From Tissierella simiarum (GTDB lineage Bacteria; Bacillota; Clostridia; Tissierellales; Tissierellaceae): DNA of 64,000 bases. The position numbers and the translations under genes are program-made. The stretch is from NCBI RefSeq assembly GCF_018917865.1, contig NZ_JAHLPM010000016.1:22133-86132 (forward strand), given 5' to 3'. The notes beneath the pieces were generated by a model, which made no database searches, was not told the origin of the DNA, and worked only from the letters and a program-made list of their open reading frames with translations. Of this stretch, positions 17,453 through 25,257 are shown piece after piece. How positions within the stretch are numbered: position 1 is the stretch's first letter; the number at the start of each line of letters is the position of its first letter.

Positions 17453-18124
17453 ATGGATGTATTAACATTACAAAATGTTACTTATAAATACGAGGGTACG
17501 AAAAAGAATGTACTTAAAGGTATTGATGTAACCTTTGAAGCTGGAAAGGTTTACACCATTGTAGGAAAATCTGGATCAGGCAAATCAACCTTGTTGTCAC
17601 TCATGGCAGGGCTTGATATCTGCACAGATGGTGTTATTTTGCATGGGAAAAGCGACCTGAAAAAGCTGGATAGAGATGAATACAGAGCTAAAGGAATCGG
17701 TGTTGTTTTTCAAAGCTTTAATCTTCTTACAAACGCAACAGCAGTTGAAAATATTGTGCTTTCGATGAATATCAGCGAAAGCCATGAGCCTGATAAAAAA
17801 ACATTCGCTTATACTCTGCTTGAAAAAGTAGGGATTGATAAAGAAACCGCAGACCGTAAAATTTTAAAGTTGTCTGGTGGTGAGCAACAGCGGGTTGGTA
17901 TTGCAAGAGCGTTATCACATAATCCTGGAATAGTCATCGCGGATGAGCCGACAGGAAATCTTGATACTGATACCGAAGCGCAAATCTTGAAAATATTTAC
18001 CTCTCTTGCCCATGATGAGGGAAAGTGCGTAATTATCGTAACTCATTCAAAAAAGGTAACGACTATTGCCGATATCATTTACGGTATGAGTGATGGAAAA
18101 CTTGTGCAAATGAAACAAAAATGA
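17453..18124 (+). CDS. ABC transporter ATP-binding protein (MacB/LolD type)
   Basis: 223 residues with every expected element: Walker A GKSGSGKST, Q-loop VVFQSFNLL, signature LSGGEQQRVGIARAL, Walker B IVIADEPTGNLD, and the switch His in VTHSKK. It powers the FtsX-type permease encoded just upstream. The pair with the response regulator and kinase forms one operon ended by a strong terminator 36 bases after the stop codon. Confidence 0.93.
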   Translation: MDVLTLQNVTYKYEGTKKNVLKGIDVTFEAGKVYTIVGKSGSGKSTLLSLMAGLDICTDGVILHGKSDLKKLDRDEYRAKGIGVVFQSFNLLTNATAVENIVLSMNISESHEPDKKTFAYTLLEKVGIDKETADRKILKLSGGEQQRVGIARALSHNPGIVIADEPTGNLDTDTEAQILKIFTSLAHDEGKCVIIVTHSKKVTTIADIIYGMSDGKLVQMKQK

Positions 18125-18159
18125 TACTTTTATAAACGCTTTAAGTAAATTAATAACTT

Positions 18160-18200
18160 AAAAAAATCAGCAAAGTAATTTACTTTGCTGATTTTTTTAA
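18160..18200 (+). terminator. Terminator of the two-component/ABC operon
   Basis: AAATCAGCAAAGTA pairs with TACTTTGCTGATTT, with A and T runs on either side. Confidence 0.85.
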
Positions 18201-18335
18201 GTTTAAATAAACCGCTCATTTTGAGGTCAGCATTATATAAGATTGTACATTAATCTTATTAATATCACAAGTCATATCAAGTTTTTATTAGTAGAGAATG
18301 ATATAATAACACTATGGGAGAAGGAGGGATAATAA

Positions 18336-18731
18336 TTGTCTTTAAAAACGATAGAAAATATGGTTGATTGGGTTGAAGAGAATATAAAAGAAAATCCAAC
18401 TCTGATTGAAATGTCCAATTATGTTGGATATTCTCCATTTTATTGTTCAGCTAAATTTCATGAAAATGTTGGAATTACATTTAAACAATATGTATCCAAA
18501 CGAAAATTAAGTCTTGCTGCCATAGAAATAAGAGATACACAGTCTAGGTTTTTAGACATAGCATTAAAATATGGTTTCTCTTCCCAAGAAGCTTTTACAA
18601 GAGCTTTTGTTGATGCTTTTGGATGTACTCCTTCTCAATATAGAAAGCGGTTAACTACTATTCAAATATATATGAGACCGAATATACTTCTGGTACCAGA
18701 AGAAGAATTTCTTGGTACTTTAAAAGACTAA
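18336..18731 (+). CDS. Stand-alone AraC-type DNA-binding protein
   Basis: 131 residues that consist of the two AraC helix-turn-helix units (LIEMSNYVGYSPFYCSAKFH and FLDIALKYGFSSQEAFTRAF, ending FGCTPSQYR) plus a short tail. No effector domain is present, so this is either a minimal regulator or the truncated front of a longer one such as that at 22689. TTG start behind AAGGAGGGATAATAA. The next gene, map, follows after 24 bases with its own strong site, so the two may share a transcript. Confidence 0.75.
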   Translation: MSLKTIENMVDWVEENIKENPTLIEMSNYVGYSPFYCSAKFHENVGITFKQYVSKRKLSLAAIEIRDTQSRFLDIALKYGFSSQEAFTRAFVDAFGCTPSQYRKRLTTIQIYMRPNILLVPEEEFLGTLKD

Positions 18732-18755
18732 ATTAGTAATGGAAGGAGGGATAAT

Positions 18756-19631
18756 ATATTTAAAAAAATAGGAAGAAATGATTTATGCTGGTGTGGGAGT
18801 CACAAAAAATATAAGAAATGCCATGCTGAATTTGATAATAAGGTTGAAGTGTATAAACTGCAAGGACATATAGTACCTTCAAGAGAAATGATTAAGACAC
18901 CCGATCAAATTGCAGGAATACGTGAGAGTGGTAAAATCAATATAGCGGTTTTAGATGCTGTAGAAGAATATATAGAAGAAGGTATAACCACAGATGATAT
19001 TGATAAGCTCGTCTATCAAAAAACAAAAGAACTTGGTGGAGTTCCTGCGCAACTTGGATACCAAGGATTTCCTAAAAGTGTATGCACTTCTGTTAATGAA
19101 CAAGTTTGCCATGGAATACCATCAAAAAATGTAGTATTGTGTAATAGGGACATTATTAATGTGGATGTTTCAACGATTTATAAAGGATACTTTTCGGATT
19201 CATCAAGAATGTTCTGTATTGGTGATGTGGATGAAAAAAAGGAAAAACTAGTTCGTGTAGCATGGGAATGCATCGATTTAGGATTAAAGCAAGTAAGGCC
19301 TTGGAGCTTTCTTGGGGATATGGGGCAAGTAGTTCATGAACACGCTATTAAAAATGGATATTCTGTTGTAAAAGACATTGGTGGACATGGAATTGGTTTA
19401 GGTTTCCATGAAGATCCTTGGGTAAGTTATGTTTCAAAGAAGAATACTGAAATGTTAATGGTGCCAGGTATGATATTTACAATAGAACCTATGGTCAATA
19501 TGGGGACGGACGAAATATTTTTGGACGAGGAAAATGGTTGGACTATTTATACGGCAGATGGTAAGCTATCAGCACAATGGGAAGTGATGGTACTAGTGAC
19601 AGACGATGGCTATGAGGTATTGGCATATTAA
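18756..19631 (+). CDS. map: Type I methionine aminopeptidase with N-terminal SEC-C zinc motif
   Basis: The catalytic domain has the five metal ligands in the usual contexts (NVDVSTIYKGYFSD for the two Asp, GHGIGLGFHE for the His, TIEPMV and AQWEVMVLV for the Glu residues). Upstream, the same frame stays open and encodes IGRNDLCWCGSHKKYKKCH, a SEC-C zinc-binding motif known at the N-terminus of clostridial MetAPs. No ATG, GTG or TTG precedes it. The codon at the expected Met position is ATA (18756), 5 bases after GGAAGGAGGG. I therefore place the start at this ATA. A GTG at 18849 would omit the motif and lacks a site. Length 291 residues. It removes the initiator Met from nascent proteins. Confidence 0.85.
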   Translation: MFKKIGRNDLCWCGSHKKYKKCHAEFDNKVEVYKLQGHIVPSREMIKTPDQIAGIRESGKINIAVLDAVEEYIEEGITTDDIDKLVYQKTKELGGVPAQLGYQGFPKSVCTSVNEQVCHGIPSKNVVLCNRDIINVDVSTIYKGYFSDSSRMFCIGDVDEKKEKLVRVAWECIDLGLKQVRPWSFLGDMGQVVHEHAIKNGYSVVKDIGGHGIGLGFHEDPWVSYVSKKNTEMLMVPGMIFTIEPMVNMGTDEIFLDEENGWTIYTADGKLSAQWEVMVLVTDDGYEVLAY

Positions 19632-19720
19632 TTTAGTTGTAAAAGTAAGAATTTGTTGAATAGATTTATATACAGTGAGTAAAAAAGTTATAAATTATCT
19701 AACTTGTACGATGTTTGGTA

Positions 19721-19757
19721 AAATAGAACCTGTCAGTTAAGATAAGGTTCTATTTTT
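19721..19757 (+). terminator. Terminator of map
   Basis: AAATAGAACCT pairs with AGGTTCTATTT, followed by a T run. Confidence 0.85.
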
Positions 19758-19869
19758 ATAAAGTTAAATTAAAAATTTGCTTTGTTTTTGGCTAAAGAAG
19801 TTGTCCTATAGATTCATAGATGTTGAATATAATGTCTCTATATTCGTATGCGGATCAAATCCTAATAAG

Positions 19870-20007
19870 TAAATAGAGAAAGTAGCTAATTCTATGGAAT
19901 AAGAAATAAAAGAAATGAGATATCATATAATAATTTTATTTGCTTTTCTATTTCAATTAATGTATGTATCAATGGGACATATGTTTAATTTTCGTTATCT
20001 TAGCTGA
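19870..20007 (+). pseudogene. Copper-type P-ATPase fragment
   Basis: After a stop codon, the frame reads EIKEMRYHIIILFAFLFQLM followed by YVSMGHMFNF. The KxMxxxF...LYxSMGHM pattern is that of the second membrane helix region of CopA-type metal ATPases. Only this piece remains and it ends at TGA 20005-20007. The rest of 19758-20106 shows nothing else. Confidence 0.4.
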
Positions 20008-20136
20008 TTGACTGACTCAGGAAATGAAATAATTTTTGCTTAAATAAAGGAAAAAACAAAAACATATGGAATATTTAAAATATTATATTAAGGAGAAATT
20101 CATTTTATGGAAAACTAGCTAAGCATTATTAAAGAT

Positions 20137-21339
20137 TTGATGGATCAGTACGATAGATCATTCTACATCTATGATGAAAGTATTATTTCTAGGCAGGTTA
20201 AAATACTTTTAGATAATTTTCCACAGTTTGAGTTTTTGTATTCAGTAAAGACCAATCCTTTTGCTCCTATCATACATTTTGCAGCCCTAAAAGGATTTGG
20301 TACAGATGCAGCTTCAGTTGAAGAAGTAATTATAAGTCAGAAAGCAGGCTTATCTTATGAAAAAATATTTTATTCAACACCTGGAAAAACACGTAGGGAT
20401 ATTGAAAAAACCATAGATAAGGCAATAATAGTGGCAGACAGTTACAATGAATTGTTATTACTTAATGACATTGCAGAACAAAAAAATATGAATATAAAAG
20501 TGGGATTAAGGATAAATATAGACTTCGCTATGGATAGTGGAAGCTGCTTAAGTAGCAAGTTTGGTGTTGATGAAAATACATTAGTAAAGCAGAAAGATTT
20601 TCTCAATAGCTTATCAAATATAAAAATTGTTGGAATTCATGTCCATCTGCGCAGCCAGGTCCTTGATCACAGTAGACTATATCAATACTACGAGAGAATC
20701 TTTGAACTAGCTCTGTTCTGTAAAGAAATTTTGGGTTGGGAAATGGAATTTATTAATTTTGGAGGGGGGCTTGGCATAGTGTATTCTTTGGCAAATGATG
20801 CTCCTCTTGATGTTGAAAAGCTTAGCAATGAATGTGAAGGATTGATTCGAAGGTTTAAGGATAAAATCAATGCAAGACTTATAATTGAAACTGGTAGATT
20901 TATAATTTGCGAAGCTGGTCAGTATGTTACTCGAATAGTAGATATAAAGGAGTCAATGGGAATAAAATATTTAATCGTAGAAAAAGGGCTTAATGGTTTT
21001 CTAAGGCCTTCAATTGCAGAACTTTTAATGGATTATATACCAGAAGACAGCAATTTAAAAGCTTCCGAGCCGCTATTTACAGTAAAAGATGCTTTTGAAT
21101 TTATGATTCCTGAAGGAGAAAGGTCTGTTTTTGAAAAAGTAACTATCGTAGGAAGTCTTTGTACAGCAACGGATATAATGGTGAAAGATGTGGTGCTTCC
21201 AAAAGCTCATATTGGTGATATAGTGATAGTATCAAAAGCTGGAAGCTATTCATATTCATTGTCACCAATATTGTTTTCAAGCCATTCTCTTCCTTTTCAG
21301 TTTTACTTGAAGACAGACGGTGAAATATGTATGAAATAA
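20137..21339 (+). CDS. PLP-dependent decarboxylase, fold type III (ornithine/DAP/arginine family 2)
   Basis: About 400 residues. The PLP lysine lies in LYSVKTNP (about 37-44), followed by GFGTDAASVEEV. Further blocks are SKFGV, the substrate-pocket HVHLRSQ, the phosphate-binding INFGGGLGI, the ETGR block (usually EPGR) and GSLCTATD with the cross-subunit Cys. The substrate cannot be chosen among ornithine, arginine, diaminopimelate or carboxy-spermidine from this alone. The most natural start, ATG at 20107 behind AAGGAGAAATTCATTTT, is followed by TAG at codon 4 in the same frame. Translation would have to restart at TTG 20137 or ATG 20140, neither with a good site. The gene may therefore be poorly expressed or dying. 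Confidence 0.75.
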   Translation: MMDQYDRSFYIYDESIISRQVKILLDNFPQFEFLYSVKTNPFAPIIHFAALKGFGTDAASVEEVIISQKAGLSYEKIFYSTPGKTRRDIEKTIDKAIIVADSYNELLLLNDIAEQKNMNIKVGLRINIDFAMDSGSCLSSKFGVDENTLVKQKDFLNSLSNIKIVGIHVHLRSQVLDHSRLYQYYERIFELALFCKEILGWEMEFINFGGGLGIVYSLANDAPLDVEKLSNECEGLIRRFKDKINARLIIETGRFIICEAGQYVTRIVDIKESMGIKYLIVEKGLNGFLRPSIAELLMDYIPEDSNLKASEPLFTVKDAFEFMIPEGERSVFEKVTIVGSLCTATDIMVKDVVLPKAHIGDIVIVSKAGSYSYSLSPILFSSHSLPFQFYLKTDGEICMK

Positions 21340-21383
21340 ACCAGTAGATTAACACGAAAAAATGAAAGGACATTTTGTACCCC

Positions 21384-21455
21384 TTAGATTGTAAATTCTA
21401 TCATAAATGTGGTTTCAAAATTAGTACCGTTGATACTATGTTATACACTTTATGA
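21384..21455 (+). pseudogene. Possible GNAT acetyltransferase C-terminal scrap
   Basis: The frame LDCKFYHKCGFKISTVDTML ends at TGA 21453-21455. The FYxKCGFK pattern is typical of the last strand and helix of GNAT enzymes. It is too short for certainty. Confidence 0.3.
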
Positions 21456-21595
21456 AAAAGTGATTTTTGGTACTTGAAGTTTTATAATATTAGGGCATAA
21501 GTGAATCGGAATTTGTTCGTATTCTTTATATTTTGTGCATCATTATAAAATTACCGCAAGTAAATTTAAATTAATATCAGAAAGGGGAAATGTAA

Positions 21596-22390
21596 ATGGA
21601 TAATCAGAAAATATCGCCGCAATTAAATAAATTGATTAAAAAGTATAGTTACATAAAAGATACAGAGGGCATGTCTCCTGCTAAAGTATATAAATTAGTT
21701 GGAGAAAATGAGAACCTATATTTAAAAATGATGGATAGTCGATATAAAGGAACCACATATGATGTTGAACGTGAAAAAGATATGATGCTATGGTTAAAAG
21801 GTAAGTTGCCTGTTCCAGAAGTTTTATACTTTGAACAGTATGGGGGTTGGAATTTTCTCCTCATGAGTGAAGTAGATGGTACCATGTTTTACGAAGAGTA
21901 TAAAACATATGAAAACCCTAAAAAGATTATTGAGCTATACGTTGAGTGCATCAAACTTTTTCAATCCATCGATATTTCTGATTGTCCATTTAATAATAAT
22001 ACAGATAATCGATTAACAGAATTAGATTATCTGATGAATAACAATTTAGCAGATATGGATTGTGAAAATTGGGAAGAGGATACTCCATTCAAAGAACCAG
22101 ATGAGCTATATGATTTTTTAAAGGCTAACAAGCCAAGAGAAGAATTAGTCTTTTCACATGGTGACCTGGGAGATAGCAACATTTTAGTGAGAGATAATAA
22201 AATAAGTGGATTTATTGATCTGGGAAGAAGTGGTAAAGCAGATAAATGGTATGATATTGCGTTCTGTGTCAGGTCTATTAGACATGATATTGGGGAAGAA
22301 AAATATGTCAGGTTGTTTTTTGATTTACTTGACGTACAACCTGATTGGGAAAAAATAAAGTATTATATTTTACTGGATGAATTATTTTAG
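21596..22390 (+). CDS. Aminoglycoside 3'-phosphotransferase, APH(3')-III-like
   Basis: 264 residues, the same length as the enterococcal/staphylococcal APH(3')-IIIa as I remember it, and collinear with it without gaps. Long blocks agree (KDTEGMSPAKVYKLVGENEN, DCENWEEDTPFK, EKIKYYILLDELF). Catalytic features are intact: the Asp in SHGDLGDSN, the following Asn, and FIDLGRSG with the metal-binding Asp. The family phosphorylates the 3'-hydroxyl of kanamycin and neomycin with ATP. Many scattered substitutions set it apart from the mobile gene, so it looks like a diverged, probably chromosomal homologue. ATG behind AGAAAGGGGAAATGTAA. It is flanked by unrelated single genes, with no IS directly adjacent. 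Activity is inferred. Confidence 0.9.
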   Translation: MDNQKISPQLNKLIKKYSYIKDTEGMSPAKVYKLVGENENLYLKMMDSRYKGTTYDVEREKDMMLWLKGKLPVPEVLYFEQYGGWNFLLMSEVDGTMFYEEYKTYENPKKIIELYVECIKLFQSIDISDCPFNNNTDNRLTELDYLMNNNLADMDCENWEEDTPFKEPDELYDFLKANKPREELVFSHGDLGDSNILVRDNKISGFIDLGRSGKADKWYDIAFCVRSIRHDIGEEKYVRLFFDLLDVQPDWEKIKYYILLDELF

Positions 22391-22476
22391 TATTAAGGAT
22401 TTCAACAGATGATTCATATGATATTAAGTGTTACCGATAATGAAAGTACCAAGACAATATTCTAATATGTATTTTT

Positions 22477-22510
22477 GGGTTATGATGTAAAGTAAATTAC
22501 ATTACATAAC
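22477..22510 (+). repeat. Inverted repeat downstream of the aph-like gene
   Basis: GGTTATGATGTAA pairs with TTACATTACATAACC apart from bulged bases. There is no T run, so terminator activity is doubtful. Confidence 0.4.
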
Positions 22511-22688
22511 CAGAATGTTTACATTTGAACAGAACAAGAAATGACAGATGTAAAAATGAATTTTTAGCAATAAGTAATTTAAAAATTTTTCTATTCTATA
22601 AGGGAGAGAATTTATATAATCTTCGCAATTATTATCAAAACAAATTACTATGGTTATGTTATTCTGTTATCGAAAGGAGGAATGTTTT

Positions 22689-23777
22689 ATGATGCAATCT
22701 GAAATTAAAAAGGCGGTTTCGTATATTGAGGAAAACCTGACAAGTGATCTTTCTTTGAATGATGTGGCACGATACTGTAACTATTCACCGTATTATTTTT
22801 CTGTATTGTTTCATCAGACTTTTGGCGAAACTATGAAAAGATACATGAAAAAACGTCGTCTTACCTGTGCGGCAGAAAATCTTAAAAACACTGATATGAA
22901 AATTATTAATATTGCGGTAAAATACGGTTATTCATCACAGGAAGCTTTTTCTCGTGCTTTTACTGGCGTGTTCGGTATAACACCCAATAAATATAGACAG
23001 ATGCAAGTGCCGATTCAAGAAACATATCAAAAAAACATTTCTTCATTTTATGATAATGGAGGAGATGAAGTTATGAAAGGCAAAATCAAGAATCTTCAAG
23101 AGAAAATTGAAGAAAAATATCCTGTGAACATTCTGCATGTTCTCAATGGTTCTTGTATGCTTGAAAAATTTGAAAATAACAAGCTTATCAAAGAAAAAGC
23201 AATCTACGTGCCGTTTAATGAAGCAATGTGCTGGGGCGAAACCGATACTGAAATATTTTCGCATTCTTTTATAGAGAAAAGAGTTAAATCATTAGAAACG
23301 ACGGAGGAAGAATACCAAAAAATTGTATTCGAACCATTAAAACCTCTTTTTGAAGAAAAATTTAATATTATCGTCTTGTGGTTTGGCGATGATATGTTTT
23401 GCCAGATGAATTTGATTACAATTCTTGCGTATCTCGAACAAATCGGATATAACGGCGATGTTCTCTTTTGTATGGCACTTGAAAGAATTGATGATATGTT
23501 GTCTGAGGCGTTTGAGATTGACATTAACGGCTACTCGGATATTTACAAAACTGTTTTATGTAGCCATCAAAAGCCTGTTTTAGAAACGATGCCTGTTACT
23601 TATCAAGCGATAAAAATGTATTTAACTTATAAGAGAGACGAAAGTCCAATTGTAAAGTACATCAAGAGCAATCTAGGTAAAGAAAATCTCATAGTTGACT
23701 TATTGTTACTTTTTCCAGAATATGGACTTGGGGATTTGCAATATCAAATGATGATTGATGAGTACAACAGATTATAG
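22689..23777 (+). CDS. AraC-family regulator with C-terminal DUF1835-like domain
   Basis: 362 residues. The N-terminal AraC module (about 1-105) is followed by a linker and a domain of about 240 residues containing VPFNEAMCWGETDTEIF, a run of IVLWFGDDMFCQMNLITILA, and further strands. This resembles DUF1835 proteins, which have no settled function. The fusion suggests a regulator that binds an unknown ligand. ATG 22689 follows GAAAGGAGGAATGTTTT. The track-length frame from 22650 lacks a site. The assignment of the C-terminal domain is by pattern memory and should be treated as probable. Confidence 0.75.
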   Translation: MMQSEIKKAVSYIEENLTSDLSLNDVARYCNYSPYYFSVLFHQTFGETMKRYMKKRRLTCAAENLKNTDMKIINIAVKYGYSSQEAFSRAFTGVFGITPNKYRQMQVPIQETYQKNISSFYDNGGDEVMKGKIKNLQEKIEEKYPVNILHVLNGSCMLEKFENNKLIKEKAIYVPFNEAMCWGETDTEIFSHSFIEKRVKSLETTEEEYQKIVFEPLKPLFEEKFNIIVLWFGDDMFCQMNLITILAYLEQIGYNGDVLFCMALERIDDMLSEAFEIDINGYSDIYKTVLCSHQKPVLETMPVTYQAIKMYLTYKRDESPIVKYIKSNLGKENLIVDLLLLFPEYGLGDLQYQMMIDEYNRL

Positions 23778-23968
23778 TATAGTTCGTGGTAGTTTGAAAG
23801 TACAAATCACAAATCGTAGAATAACCCCACCCTACGACAAAGAAAAAAATGTAATTGGGTAATTTTAGATTAGCTCCTAATATAGGGAATACGTCGAATT
23901 GAACCAATAAATCTTTCTGTAAAATGAATTATATTCATTTTTTATTTGATCCAGATGAATAAATATCT

Positions 23969-24003
23969 AAAAAAGTGAGCATTTTGATATGCTCACTTTT
24001 TTC
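23969..24003 (+). terminator. Terminator after the AraC-DUF1835 gene
   Basis: AAAAAAGTGAGCA pairs with TGCTCACTTTTTT. Confidence 0.85.
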
Positions 24004-24234
24004 GTCATTAGAAAGGAAGAACTATATGGTAAGAAAAATAAGCCCCAAAGTAACTCTACAAGAGAATGTATGTATAGTACAATTCGTTTTGTAGATACAA
24101 GTATTAAAAATTATGAAGTAAGAATAGTCATATTTATATAATTGTAACTTGTAAATAAATGTAATCATAGTATAATGTGTGTATTGAATTATACATTATA
24201 GTAAATTATGATGAACCAAACAGGGGGGACACAC
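24004..24234. other. Intergenic stretch with a dead N-terminus
   Basis: An ATG at 24026 behind GAAAGGAAGAACTAT opens MVRKISPKVTLQENVCIVQF and then stops. A related broken start lies at 33026. The remainder holds the promoter region of the GNAT gene. Confidence 0.35.
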
Positions 24235-24756
24235 ATGAAAGAAATTGTAGAAAAATCTGATTTTATAATCTTAAGAAATACTCAGGAAGACGATTTAAAT
24301 TTTGTAGTTGATTCTGAACGTCAACCTGATAATGCACAATATGTTGATCAATGGACAAAAGAACAACACAGGAATTCATTATTTCAGGAAGATATTTTAC
24401 ATTTAATAGTTGAAGAGAAAACTACAAATAAACCTGTTGGATATGTAATTATAGGAGGTCTTACAAACCCAAATAAAAATATTGAATTTAGGAGAGTTGT
24501 AATATCAAAAAAAGGTAAAGGCTTAGGAAGGGAAACACTAAAATTAGTTAAGAAAGTTGCTTTTGAACAATTAAATGCACATAGGTTATGGCTTGATGTT
24601 AGACATAAAAATCAAAGGGCACAAAATCTTTATAAATCTGAAGGATTTATTGAAGAAGGTATCTTAAGAGAATGTATTCTATATAATGAAAACTATGAAT
24701 CGTTAATTGTGATGTCAATTCTAAAAAACGAGTATACTAATAAACTCAATTCATAA
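24235..24756 (+). CDS. GNAT-family N-acetyltransferase
   Basis: 173 residues of the RimJ/RimL-like type (ILRNTQEDDLNFVVDSE at the front, EFRRVVISKKGKGLGRETLK with the acetyl-CoA pyrophosphate loop KGKGLGRE, then NAHRLWLDVRHKNQRAQNLY). It would transfer an acetyl group from acetyl-CoA to a protein N-terminus or small amine. The substrate is unknown. ATG 24235 is chosen because CAGGGGGGACACAC precedes it. The ATG at 24208 lacks a site. A hairpin terminator follows the stop codon. Confidence 0.85.
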   Translation: MKEIVEKSDFIILRNTQEDDLNFVVDSERQPDNAQYVDQWTKEQHRNSLFQEDILHLIVEEKTTNKPVGYVIIGGLTNPNKNIEFRRVVISKKGKGLGRETLKLVKKVAFEQLNAHRLWLDVRHKNQRAQNLYKSEGFIEEGILRECILYNENYESLIVMSILKNEYTNKLNS

Positions 24757-24776
24757 GATTCTCAATTTGTGTATTA

Positions 24777-24816
24777 ACATGTAGTTCAAATTTAGGCTGA
24801 AATTGAACTACATGTT
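24777..24816 (+). terminator. Terminator after the GNAT gene
   Basis: AACATGTAGTTCAA pairs with TTGAACTACATGTT across a 12-base loop and is followed by TTAG. Confidence 0.7.
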
Positions 24817-25018
24817 TTAGTCTGTATATATCAATAATTTACTCTAACAGAGCCAAGAATTAAAATAAAGGGACTGAAGGCATGGTTTCTTTTTTATCAC
24901 TTCAATTGTAAAAGGAGAAAAGTTCACATTACTATATATAAGATATATTTTTTATTGTAACATGAATAAAATATAGCTGGACTGGATGCAGATAAATTCT
25001 ATTTAATCTTTTAAATAA

Positions 25019-25106
25019 TGTTTTAGGCAAATGTAAAATATTTGTTTGAAATATATTGAATTATATTTTAGACAAATGTATAATATGGATAAAGGCAATT
25101 GTCTAA
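25019..25106 (+). promoter_or_regulatory. Repeated operator-like sites ahead of the M56/BlaI operon
   Basis: TTTTAGGCAAATGTAAAATA (25021) and TTTTAGACAAATGTATAATA (about 25066) are direct repeats. TTTTAGACAA (25066) is also a perfect inverted repeat of TTGTCTAAAA (about 25099). The ACAAATGTA core resembles BlaI/MecI operators, and a BlaI gene is encoded in the operon, so autoregulation is likely. The stretch 24820-25018 shows nothing else. Confidence 0.5.
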
Positions 25107-25130
25107 AAAGGAGATGATATTGATGAATAG

Positions 25131-25256
25131 TATGAAAAAGCACTTGCTGCAAAATTTGAACTCATTAATCTTGTAAACATTTTATATGATATAAAACAGA
25201 TTATTAAAAATAATATTGAAGAATTGATAAAATGGATAAAAAAGTGGAGGGATTAG
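25131..25256 (+). pseudogene. BlaI/MecI repressor C-terminal remnant
   Basis: The frame YEKALAAKFELINLVNILYD and KQIIKNNIEELIKWIKKWRD, ending at TAG 25254-25256, aligns with the end of the intact BlaI at 28358 (SFVNTLYDGKEFTDDDIEEL, MKWAKKQRD). A start region with AAAAAGGAGATGATATTGATG survives just ahead. The DNA-binding domain is deleted, so the usual blaI-blaR1 order has been broken and a second blaI at the operon's end may have taken over. Confidence 0.6.
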
Positions 25257-25257
25257 T

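Noticed and set aside
18849..18851. GTG as the start of map
   Set aside because: It has no Shine-Dalgarno site and would cut off an intact SEC-C motif encoded in the same frame.
23204..23524. 106-codon minus-strand frame in the AraC-DUF1835 gene
   Set aside because: Shadow of the real gene on the opposite strand.
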